In this document: positions 28,484 through 36,504 of the stretch, piece by piece
Numbering within the stretch: position 1 is the first letter of the stretch
Layout of the letters: each line of letters begins with the position of its first letter
Assembly: GCF_030407815.1 (NCBI RefSeq)
Contig: NZ_JASDCS010000001.1
Span: 186,001-250,000, forward strand
Direction of reading: 5' to 3'
DNA length: 64,000 nt
Source: Psychrobacter sp. APC 3281
Lineage (GTDB): Bacteria; Pseudomonadota; Gammaproteobacteria; Pseudomonadales; Moraxellaceae
Notes under the pieces: model-generated
The model's input: the letters and a program-made list of their open reading frames with translations, nothing else
Told to the model about the DNA's origin: nothing
Database searches by the model: none
Translations under genes and position numbers: made by a program

Positions 28484-28638
28484 GGTGTAAAGAAAGATTG
28501 CCCGACAACTTTTATAAGGCTTGTTTAAAGTGACAGCTTACTCTATCTGGATATAAATGCTATATATATTCAATTAAAGATATATAGCGGATTGTGCTAC
28601 ATGGTTTTTGGTATAGTTTTTAATGACAAGCTTTGTTA

Positions 28639-28988
28639 CTAGCCCTCTAACGACAACATATTCATAATCAATTTGATCAAAGTTTCTTTTTGGTTGGGGT
28701 CAGACTCAGCGACCAGTAAGATTAAAGCTGCAAGCCCAGTATTATTGATGACCATGTCGCCTTTATTATTCAGCAGTCGGTGGTTACGGCGTAAAAAATC
28801 CACGAACAAAAAAGCGCCGCTGCAGTGCTCAACGTCTAAATTGCACGCCTTGAGGAGATTTGATGCGATAACCGACTGATATAACCACGTCTAAGTCATA
28901 AAAAGTCACCGGACGGTCTGAATTTGCAATATGCTTATGCTGTCTTAAATACAGCTTACTATCACCATCCCTATAAATATCACTTATA
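28639..28988 (-). pseudogene. RhuM/Fic-type virulence protein remnant
   Basis: On the minus strand one frame encodes RPVTFYDLDVVISVGYRIKSPQGVQFRR followed by a stop; this is the RhuM-family core. A second frame, shifted and starting at the same point, encodes GAFLFVDFLRRNH, then NNTGLAALILLVAESDP and a normal stop at 28639. This matches the C-terminal end of RhuM proteins fused to a Fic/DOC domain. About 180 residues that should lie between, including the Fic HPFxxGNKR motif, are gone, and the N-terminus is cut by the mtfA end. This is a clear deletion-frameshift fossil of an accessory gene. Confidence 0.8.
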
Positions 28989-29727
28989 ACGGCGTCTGAC
29001 GAAAAAATTTCACCATAATCTCATAAATATCCGGATAAGCATCAACTAGCTTTTGTGGGGTCTCAAAAAACACTTCACTGAGAACGGCAAAAAATTCTGC
29101 AGGATTGGTTGCGCCATACCGATCAAGCCCTGACTTGCGATGTGTTTGAAAATCTTCAAAATCGCGACTCATAATCTGAGTCCAGTTTGCAGGATCCATA
29201 TCAGGTTGCATCGGTGGAAAACCATTGGCGCGGCCGTTCATCATATCGAGCTTATGTACAAATTCATGAATGACAACGTTGTGTCCGTCACGTTCGCCTG
29301 AGTACTTAGCGTCCTTCCATGAGAGAATGACAGGCCCTCGCAGCCATGCTTCTCCGCTACGGTGCTGAGTGCCCTCATGGACGATACCAAACTCATCCAC
29401 CGTGGTGCTAGCACTCTTGTACGAGCCAGGATAAATGATGATGGATGACCAACCAGCATACCAATCAAGGCCTAAGTTTAAGATCGGCAAACATGCTTGC
29501 AGTGCAATCGACTGTCTGACAGCATTCGTAATTTCAAAGCCTTGTGCGCCTGTGATGGACTTATCAGCCAAAAACAATGTCGCGAGCTCGAATAAATGCA
29601 TCATCTCGTTAACACTTAATCTGTCGAGTATCACGATACGCTCAGCCGCTTGTATCCAATCGGCATGGGTAAACTCGCTATTATCTAGTATGCGCTGCTC
29701 ACGCCAATCTTTTATGATGCCAAACAT
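28984..29727 (-). CDS. mtfA: MtfA-family zinc peptidase
   Basis: This is a 247-residue cytosolic metallopeptidase of the MtfA (M90) family, related to the anthrax lethal factor catalytic fold. In E. coli MtfA binds the repressor Mlc and so influences the glucose PTS. The zinc site is HEFVHKLD near residue 150, followed by NGRANGFP and the downstream Glu region NPAEFFAVLSEVFFETP. GGGG precedes the ATG at 29727, while a GTG nine bases earlier is too close to it. Its end overlaps the beginning of the RhuM/Fic remnant by a few bases. Confidence 0.9.
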   Translation of the reverse strand: MFGIIKDWREQRILDNSEFTHADWIQAAERIVILDRLSVNEMMHLFELATLFLADKSITGAQGFEITNAVRQSIALQACLPILNLGLDWYAGWSSIIIYPGSYKSASTTVDEFGIVHEGTQHRSGEAWLRGPVILSWKDAKYSGERDGHNVVIHEFVHKLDMMNGRANGFPPMQPDMDPANWTQIMSRDFEDFQTHRKSGLDRYGATNPAEFFAVLSEVFFETPQKLVDAYPDIYEIMVKFFRQTPL

Positions 29728-29901
29728 ATACGCCACCCCTATTCTTTTAATATTTCACATACATTGGCATTACTGAATCTGAAGATTATATCGGTAATCA
29801 ACAATATGCCCTTATAAGTAATATATTGACATGTATAAGCAAAAAACGCTGCTCATAAATGAATTATTGAGCAGCGCAGTCTGACATTCATACATTAAGC
29901 T

Positions 29902-31956
29902 TTAAAATTGATATTGCAAGCCTAGTTGTACTGAGCTGTCTTTATCATCACGTGCAAAGGTGGTATCGCCATTCAGATACGCATAAACGTTCTTATGAAC
30001 TTTGTTACTCACACTCAGCTCAAAACGTCCATAGTCGTCATCTTTATCTGTTTGGGTGATGCTAACCTCTCTTGTTTGATCATCAGCTAAAGACGTTGTC
30101 GATAAACTGTCTGTTAAACCATCGTCGATAACATGCACGTAAGCGATTTTTCCTTGAAGTTTGGCAGGCGTGCCCATCAAATCAAAACCATACTGCAACT
30201 GGTAACCAAGCTCTGAATCCCATGCCTCTCTAGACGTGCTATCAACCTTTAGTGCAGTGCGAGAGTTTGCATTGCCACTGGTATAACCATCTATGTCTGT
30301 ATCACTGTAATTCAGACCCAAAAAGGCACCATGCGCGACGTTTTTCTTGATAAGAAAATTGTAGCCAAGCTCATTGTATGCGCTAAACACATCGGCATCC
30401 GCATCACCACGTTCGCTATTGTTGATAATATTGATACCATCATTGCCATCCAGTTTTACCGTTCTATTAACGTCCAAATCATGTTTAGATAAGCTCAGAG
30501 ATGTGGTGTTCCACCAAGCCGTGTCTTTACCGCCCAGTAACGAATAGGCTTGAATGCCATAGCTCGTATCTTTTTTAATGCCGTTTTCTACGGTGTTATT
30601 GTTTTGATTGGCGGCTTGCACACCTGCGCCAACACGCCAGCTCGGCAGTACAGTATATTCGCCATACAGACCAATATTGGCGCGAGTGCCCTCTTGTACC
30701 TCATTAGCATCCACGTAGCTTTGGGAGCCATCTACCCAAACCTGAGTACGCGACTCAGAATCCAAAGGCTCCGCATCATCGAGAGTATGCAATGCCAAAG
30801 CATTGGCGCGCTCAAGCACCGCTGAGTGCGAGTCGGTAGCATTGTCTTGTAAAGCTAAGCCCATCGTATTTTGCAGATTAATAGCGCTCTTGGTTGAGGC
30901 GATGATATCAGCATTGGTTTGTTCAACAATCAATCTGCTGATGATACGAGAGTAGTCACGCATTCTTTGCGCTATGCGCTCTTCACCAAAGGCCGCAGTA
31001 AGCACTTCTTCGTTATCTAATGCAGGGTTATGCCACGTATAGCCACCTGGAATATCCGGGTTTTCAGTTTGTGTGTAACCATCATAATCAGGCCCAAGGC
31101 CCCAGTTAGTTGCCTCAAATCCGACGACCTGCATGACACTATCAAAAGATTCCTGATCGCTGCAGCAGCCAACGCCATAAGGCTCGTATGGCTCTGTCTC
31201 ACCTGGTGCAATAATGGCTGTATTGACTTCTAGTGTAATACCAAGCTCTTTTGCGATGCGCAGTGCGTTTTCACGCAAACTTACATTGGCAGCCACTTCA
31301 TTACCGTCATTGTCATAAGCGTTTCGCCCTGCGTTGGCGTACATTTTGTCGCCTGTAATCAGACTGTCTAGGTTAATCATGCCCAACGCTGTTGATTTTT
31401 CTGCGTCCGTTAGTTGATCAACAAACGCCTTTGAACCATTGAGACCGCCCTCCTCTGCACCAAATGCCACGAACTGAATGTCATGCTCTGTCTCAATGCC
31501 AGTCAGGTTTTTTGTCAACTCAGTTAAGACGCCGGATCCAGAAGCATTATCGTCCAATGCTTCTAGATTTGCATAGTTTGGATAGGCTACTGCAGAATCA
31601 TAATGTGCACCGACAAATAGCGTTCTGTTGGTATCAGCACTGCCTTTTTGGGTCACGACAACGTTATTACTCGTTAATGTTTGACCTCTGAATAAACCAC
31701 GAGGCGCTACGAAATCAAAAGTTTGACGATTGACCTGGTTGTTACTGCCATCGATGGTCATACGCTGCTGCATATAATCAGCAGCTTGGACTTCTTTATC
31801 GGAACCTGTATAACGACCAGCATAGTCACGGGCAAGCGTCAGCGCCGTTTCTGTACCATAATCTCCATACTTGGCCTCTGCAAATACTTGCGAGCTTGTA
31901 AGCAGTGTCAGCGCCGCAACCACTGAAATCTTAAGCGGTGATAAATTAGTATCCAA
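29902..31956 (-). CDS. Autotransporter aminopeptidase (M28 passenger, AaaA-like)
   Basis: This is a 684-residue surface protein. The signal peptide is residues 1-26. The M28 peptidase passenger (about 35-340) shows FVGAHYDSAV, ALDDNASGSGVL, FVAFGAEEGGLNGS and MINLDSL, covering most zinc ligands and the catalytic Glu. The segment that is SDHxSF in many M28 enzymes reads CCSDQESF here. An autotransporter beta-barrel covers about 400-684 and ends in LQYQF with the C-terminal Phe required for outer-membrane insertion. The pairing resembles Pseudomonas aeruginosa AaaA, an arginine-specific aminopeptidase autotransporter. It is a single-gene unit with no terminator recognised. Confidence 0.85.
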   Translation of the reverse strand: MDTNLSPLKISVVAALTLLTSSQVFAEAKYGDYGTETALTLARDYAGRYTGSDKEVQAADYMQQRMTIDGSNNQVNRQTFDFVAPRGLFRGQTLTSNNVVVTQKGSADTNRTLFVGAHYDSAVAYPNYANLEALDDNASGSGVLTELTKNLTGIETEHDIQFVAFGAEEGGLNGSKAFVDQLTDAEKSTALGMINLDSLITGDKMYANAGRNAYDNDGNEVAANVSLRENALRIAKELGITLEVNTAIIAPGETEPYEPYGVGCCSDQESFDSVMQVVGFEATNWGLGPDYDGYTQTENPDIPGGYTWHNPALDNEEVLTAAFGEERIAQRMRDYSRIISRLIVEQTNADIIASTKSAINLQNTMGLALQDNATDSHSAVLERANALALHTLDDAEPLDSESRTQVWVDGSQSYVDANEVQEGTRANIGLYGEYTVLPSWRVGAGVQAANQNNNTVENGIKKDTSYGIQAYSLLGGKDTAWWNTTSLSLSKHDLDVNRTVKLDGNDGINIINNSERGDADADVFSAYNELGYNFLIKKNVAHGAFLGLNYSDTDIDGYTSGNANSRTALKVDSTSREAWDSELGYQLQYGFDLMGTPAKLQGKIAYVHVIDDGLTDSLSTTSLADDQTREVSITQTDKDDDYGRFELSVSNKVHKNVYAYLNGDTTFARDDKDSSVQLGLQYQF

Positions 31957-32189
31957 ACTGCTTCTCCTTGGTTAAAAAACGGTAATCAACAGTGAAAAAT
32001 AACCTAAAATAATGCTGTTTACAAGATAAAAGACATATGTCTATTTATTTACTTTTTAAGCAGAATGGTGGCTCATCAAAACGCTATGTACCTATGTAGT
32101 TGCTTATCCGTGATCAGTACTTACGAATCGCTGTTTAATATTCATTGTCACCTTCATACTGCTGATTTATTGGGTCGTTTAGGAAGGCT

Positions 32190-32777
32190 TTATTGATGCT
32201 TAGCTTTAGTTAGGTCAATGGCATCCAACTGTACTCCAACCACACGAAGTGCCATCGTCTTCCAATCTAGCTCCAGTTCATCGGCGAACACTACATGGTG
32301 ACTAATACTGACGTACCCATGCACGATTGCCCAGATATCTAACGCTATTTGCCGACGTTCCGTCATGCTAGCATCTTCTGATAAATAAGAACCTGCCACC
32401 CGAACCAACTTCGAAAACGCACTATCTCTTGCTGCAATGGCCTCGATTGAGGGCTGATATCCTGCATCAGATTCCCCAAAAATCAGCCGATAGTGCGCCT
32501 CATATTTCTCGCCCACATTGAGATACCCTAGGCACGCCTCTAGCACTTGCTCTTTGTTTGCTCTACCCTCTGGAATGACATCCATGGCTTCACGAACGAG
32601 ATTAAACCCTTCTATGTACAGCGCATCTAGTATGCCTTGCTTACCTTGGAAGTGACTGTATATACCGATGGTGGACAGTCCTGCCCGCTTGGATATGGCG
32701 CGTACACTCAAGGCTTCCCCACCCCCTTCTAAGAAAAGCTCAGATGCAGCGTTTAGTATTTTGGTTCTGGCATCCAT
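32190..32777 (-). CDS. TetR/AcrR-family repressor
   Basis: This is a 195-residue TetR-type regulator. The N-terminal helix-turn-helix reads TKILNAASELFLEGG, then VRAISKRAGLSTIGIYSHFQGKQGIL. The ligand-binding domain follows. The frame opens upstream at a TTG (32801), but the ATG at 32777 with GTGAGAAT before it is the better start. It is divergent from the FAD/NAD(P)-binding protein and DUF2855 genes across a 118-base gap containing a large palindrome, so it very likely represses that operon and itself. Confidence 0.9.
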   Translation of the reverse strand: MDARTKILNAASELFLEGGGEALSVRAISKRAGLSTIGIYSHFQGKQGILDALYIEGFNLVREAMDVIPEGRANKEQVLEACLGYLNVGEKYEAHYRLIFGESDAGYQPSIEAIAARDSAFSKLVRVAGSYLSEDASMTERRQIALDIWAIVHGYVSISHHVVFADELELDWKTMALRVVGVQLDAIDLTKAKHQ

Positions 32778-32803
32778 TAGATTCTCACTATGTCTTGACA
32801 ATT

Positions 32804-32837
32804 ATAACAGTGTTATTCTGGTATATAACACTGTTAT
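32804..32837. promoter_or_regulatory. TetR operator: inverted pair of 13-mers
   Basis: ATAACAGTGTTAT (32804-32816) and ATAACACTGTTAT (32825-32837) are exact reverse complements. Each is also a near-perfect palindrome on its own (ATAACA with TGTTAT). The element lies in the divergent promoter region between the TetR gene and the two oxidoreductase genes. Such nested palindromes suit two TetR dimers binding side by side. Binding by this TetR is inferred. Confidence 0.75.
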
Positions 32838-32895
32838 GCACAAACAATTATGAATTGATTGTGTTGATAGAAGCTCAACTTAGAGTAAGGACACT

Positions 32896-34335
32896 ATGAG
32901 TATTCAACAGCTAGAAACGGATTATCTAATCATTGGTAGTGGCGCGGTGGGCATGGCTTTTGCCGATGTGCTGCTCACAGAAACAGATGCTAATATTATT
33001 ATCGTCGATAAACATCATAAGCCAGGCGGTCATTGGAACGATGCCTATTCGTTTGTCACCTTACATCAGCCGTCGTCTTTTTATGGCGTTAGCTCACGTG
33101 AGCTTTGCGGCGGTATGATTGATAAAATTGGTTTAAATAAAGGCTTGTCCGAGCTGGCGTCAGGCGCAGAAGTCATGGCGTACTTTGATAAAGTCATGAA
33201 GCACACGTTTTTACCAAGTGGCCGCGTGAAATACTTCCCGATGTGTGAGTACAAAGGCGACGGCAAGTTTTCATCGTTGCTGTCTGATACTAGCTATGAG
33301 GTTAAGGTCAATAAGAAAATCATTGACGGTACTTACTTCAAAACCTCAGTACCAGCGACCCATACCCCAAACTTTGAGATTGCTGATGGTGTTAAGTTTG
33401 GCCCATTAAATGATTTGCCGAGTCTAACCAAACCTCGTGACGGTTACGTGATTATCGGCGGCGGAAAAACAGGTATTGATGCGGTTTTATGGCTACTAGA
33501 GAATCAAATTGATCCAGACTATATTACATGGATTATGCCAAGAGATGCTTGGCTGATCGATCGTAAAAATACCCAACCCTCTCGTGATTTTTTCACCCAT
33601 ACTATTGGAGCACAGGCTACTCAGGCAGAAGCGATTGCTGAGGCAGAAAACATCGAAAACCTGTTTGATCGTTTAGAAAAAGGCGGCGTATTAATGCGTA
33701 TTGATCCAAATGTACGCCCGCAAATGTTCCATGGCGCTACCATTAGCAGTGAAGAGCTCAAGCAGTTACGCCGTGTTAAAAACATTGTACGTAAAGGTCG
33801 CGTGACCCGCTTAGATACTGACAAGATTTATTTTGGTGAGGACAGCATTTCTACCACCCCCAACACCATGCATATCGACTGCTCTGCACGGGCAGTACCA
33901 GTGACAGAGACGTACGATGTATTCAAAGGTGATACCGTGGTGGTGCAAACCGTACGTACCTATCAACCTGTATTTAGTGCCGCATTTATCGCCCACATTG
34001 AAGCCAGTTATGATGATGAAACTATCAAAAACGAGTTGTGCCAAGTGGTGCCAATTCCAAATCATGATACGGACTTTTTGGTTGGCCTGGTTAAACAAAT
34101 GCAGAATCAGATGCGTTGGTCAAAGGAGCCTGTGCTACGTGAATGGATGATCAACAATCGCTTAGATGGCTTCACCAAATTGGTACGAGCCAGCGAAGAC
34201 ATGCCACCTGAAGAGCTTGCTATTCTTAAGCTTCTAAAAGAAGCAGGACCAAAAGCCGCTGCAAACATGCCCAAACTCATGGGTGAAATCATGCAGATTA
34301 CGGCAGGGCGTCAAGCCAAAACTGCTAATGCTTAA
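32896..34335 (+). CDS. FAD/NAD(P)-binding oxidoreductase, monooxygenase-like
   Basis: This is a 479-residue flavoprotein-like oxidoreductase. A first Rossmann motif GSGAVG (14-19) begins an FAD site with the acidic end at VDKHHKPGGHW. A second dinucleotide site, VIIGGGKTGIDAV, lies near residue 190. The N-terminal GGHWNDAYSFVTLHQPSSFYGV resembles flavin-containing monooxygenases, but the rest does not match a named group. It is the first gene of a two-gene operon with DUF2855, controlled from the divergent TetR gene. It most likely oxidises a lipophilic or xenobiotic compound, which is inference. Confidence 0.78.
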   Translation: MSIQQLETDYLIIGSGAVGMAFADVLLTETDANIIIVDKHHKPGGHWNDAYSFVTLHQPSSFYGVSSRELCGGMIDKIGLNKGLSELASGAEVMAYFDKVMKHTFLPSGRVKYFPMCEYKGDGKFSSLLSDTSYEVKVNKKIIDGTYFKTSVPATHTPNFEIADGVKFGPLNDLPSLTKPRDGYVIIGGGKTGIDAVLWLLENQIDPDYITWIMPRDAWLIDRKNTQPSRDFFTHTIGAQATQAEAIAEAENIENLFDRLEKGGVLMRIDPNVRPQMFHGATISSEELKQLRRVKNIVRKGRVTRLDTDKIYFGEDSISTTPNTMHIDCSARAVPVTETYDVFKGDTVVVQTVRTYQPVFSAAFIAHIEASYDDETIKNELCQVVPIPNHDTDFLVGLVKQMQNQMRWSKEPVLREWMINNRLDGFTKLVRASEDMPPEELAILKLLKEAGPKAAANMPKLMGEIMQITAGRQAKTANA

Positions 34336-34368
34336 TTCGATAACTATAAAATAAAAAAGGAAATAACC

Positions 34369-35469
34369 ATGCAAGAATTTCAGACCAATAAAGCAAACCT
34401 AACTCAAGCTCGCCTGCAAGAGACGCCTGCACATACCCTAGGCAATGGCGAAGTACGTGTCAAAGTCGACCGCTTTGCCTTTACCGCCAACAACATTACT
34501 TATGCAGTCATGGGTGACCAATTACGCTATTGGCAGTTTTTTCCGCCAAATGGTGACGAGCCTGAAAAATGGGGTATTATTCCAGTATGGGGTTTTGGCG
34601 ATGTTGTTGAGTCCAATAGTGATGCACTACCTATCGGTGAGCGCTTATTCGGTTACTTCCCGCCCGCCAATGAGTTAATCATAACACCCAAGCGAGTCAC
34701 CCAAACCAGTTTACTTGATGATAGTGTCCATCGTGCCGAGCTACCACCCGGTTATAACCTATATCAGCGTGTCAATCATGAACCTGGTTATGACCGTGCC
34801 AATGACGATCAGCGCATGCTGTTGTTCGTATTGCATTTGACCTCATTTTGCTTACATGATCTATTGAAGAGTAATGACTGGTTTGGTGCAGAGCAAGTGG
34901 TGATTATCAGTGCCTCTAGTAAGACCAGTACTGGCTTAGCATACGGCTTGGTTGATGATAAAGACGCACCGCACGTTATTGGCCTCACATCAAACCGTCA
35001 TATAGATTTTGTTAAGTCAATTGACGCTTATAACAGTGTGCTTAGCTATGACACGCTTGAGCAGATTGACGCCAGCAAACCAACGGTCATTGTCGATATG
35101 TCGGCCAATACTGACGTGCTTAGTCGTCTACATAGGCACTTAGGCGATAACATGCGTTACACCAGCAATGTTGGCCTCACGCACTGGGACGAACCACGTC
35201 ATACCGAAGGTATCATTCAAGCACGTAGCCAGCAGTTTTTTGCGCCCAGTCATGTACAGCAACGTATGAAAGAATGGGGCCCTGAAGAGTTCAATAAACG
35301 CTCTATGCACTACATCATGAATAGCACTGCAAAAACTAGTGCGTGGTTAAAGATTCAGGAGCTTGATGGAGTCAGTGACTTACTAGAGGTTTATAAAGAT
35401 ATCTGCGAAGGTAAGATAGCCGCTGACGAAGGTTTGGTAGTCGTCATGGGTGACAATGAAAGAAACTAG
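34369..35469 (+). CDS. DUF2855-family protein
   Basis: This is a 366-residue protein of the DUF2855 family, which looks like a highly diverged medium-chain reductase. The N-terminal half reads LGNGEVRVKVDRFAFTANNITYAVMGDQL, then WGIIPVWGFGDVVES. The central part has SASSKTSTGLAYGL, comparable to a dinucleotide-binding turn, and no zinc-ligand pattern is evident. AAAGGAAA precedes the ATG, 30 bases after the FAD-protein stop. The two genes are co-transcribed and end at a clear terminator. A joint redox role is likely, though its substrate is unknown. Confidence 0.82.
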   Translation: MQEFQTNKANLTQARLQETPAHTLGNGEVRVKVDRFAFTANNITYAVMGDQLRYWQFFPPNGDEPEKWGIIPVWGFGDVVESNSDALPIGERLFGYFPPANELIITPKRVTQTSLLDDSVHRAELPPGYNLYQRVNHEPGYDRANDDQRMLLFVLHLTSFCLHDLLKSNDWFGAEQVVIISASSKTSTGLAYGLVDDKDAPHVIGLTSNRHIDFVKSIDAYNSVLSYDTLEQIDASKPTVIVDMSANTDVLSRLHRHLGDNMRYTSNVGLTHWDEPRHTEGIIQARSQQFFAPSHVQQRMKEWGPEEFNKRSMHYIMNSTAKTSAWLKIQELDGVSDLLEVYKDICEGKIAADEGLVVVMGDNERN

Positions 35470-35528
35470 GCTATAAAAGTCTGACTATAAAATTTATCGA
35501 CTATTTGTCATTAACAAAATAAAAATTA

Positions 35529-35568
35529 AAAAGCAGAGAGCCTATTCAGTAAGCTCTCTGCTTTTTTT
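35529..35568. terminator. Terminator after the TetR-controlled operon
   Basis: AAAAGCAGAGAGC (35529-35541) pairs perfectly with GCTCTCTGCTTTT (35553-35565), followed by more T on the plus strand. The A run on the left also gives a T run on the minus strand, so it can serve the convergent esterase gene. Confidence 0.85.
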
Positions 35569-35644
35569 GTACGTTATACACTGACTACAGACAGACACCT
35601 TACTCATAACTTTTAAACTTAAAAACTGTAGTTTACATTGCGGT

Positions 35645-36283
35645 CTAGCGTACCCACCCTTCGTCTTTTAGATAATCATGCAACCCTTCAGCGAACTGTC
35701 TATAGCCTGCAGCATTGGCATGAATTTTATCAGACTTTAGAGCCTCATCTGATAGTACAGTGGACCAACCATCAGAATACAGAGGTATGCCTTCAGCTTC
35801 CGCAATATCTTCATACAATGGATTATCACTTGCCTTTCCAAATAATGCACTGGTACTAAGATGCGGCTCAGCGATTAGGACAACATCAATATTGTTGGAT
35901 TGTAAGGTGTCTATAGTCGCGATGATATTAGCCCGCGTCGTATCAGGCGCAATGCGCTGCAATACATCATTACCTCCCACACCCAGTAAAACCAAATCAG
36001 GGTTTTGCTTAGTGATCTCATTCACTCGAGTAAGCACATCTGCAGAAGTATCACCATTGACGCCTGCATTAACGACGTTCCATTTGCTTAGCTCTGCTAG
36101 CACCGTAGGATACGCTGTTTCATCATTTGCGCCGTAACCATAGGTTAGAGAGTCGCCAAGTGCGACCACAGTACTACCAGCGGGTAAGGCCGTCTGTGTC
36201 GGCTCGCTACCACAGCCAGTCACACTGATAGTTGCTGACAACCCTATACCTGCCAGCATGAAGAACCTTCCACGTAGCTTCAC
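35645..36283 (-). CDS. GDSL/SGNH-type lipoprotein esterase (TesA-like)
   Basis: This is a 212-residue SGNH hydrolase. A lipoprotein signal ends at SVTGC (Cys24). Catalytic blocks are VALGDSLTYGYG with nucleophile Ser45, NAGVNGDTSADVL, LLGVGGNDVLQR, and the Asp/His pair in SDKIHANAAGY. The closest family is TesA/arylesterase, which hydrolyses small esters and thioesters; the lipobox suggests outer- or inner-membrane anchoring facing the periplasm. The start is GTG at 36281-36283 with GGAGGAG upstream. It converges with the DUF2855 operon and shares its terminator region. Confidence 0.88.
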   Translation of the reverse strand: MKLRGRFFMLAGIGLSATISVTGCGSEPTQTALPAGSTVVALGDSLTYGYGANDETAYPTVLAELSKWNVVNAGVNGDTSADVLTRVNEITKQNPDLVLLGVGGNDVLQRIAPDTTRANIIATIDTLQSNNIDVVLIAEPHLSTSALFGKASDNPLYEDIAEAEGIPLYSDGWSTVLSDEALKSDKIHANAAGYRQFAEGLHDYLKDEGWVR

Positions 36284-36504
36284 GTCTTCTCTCCTCCTGT
36301 TTCTATTGAGTTAAACTTATTGGAATTAGGTTCAAGTTTTTAAAAATCTATTATTTAACTCTTGTTGTATATTGCTCAGTAACCGTTGTATAGTCCATAC
36401 AGGAGATAGACTACCTGTTGGGCGCAGTACAAGTGCTACTCTACTTAGCATAGACAGTGTATTCATCATAAAGTATAACTTTACCAAGGATACGTGAGGT
36501 ATTT

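Noticed and set aside
28673..28879. 68-residue plus-strand frame opposite the RhuM/Fic fragment
   Set aside because: Minus-strand frames show clear RhuM and Fic-end sequence, so this is an antisense shadow.
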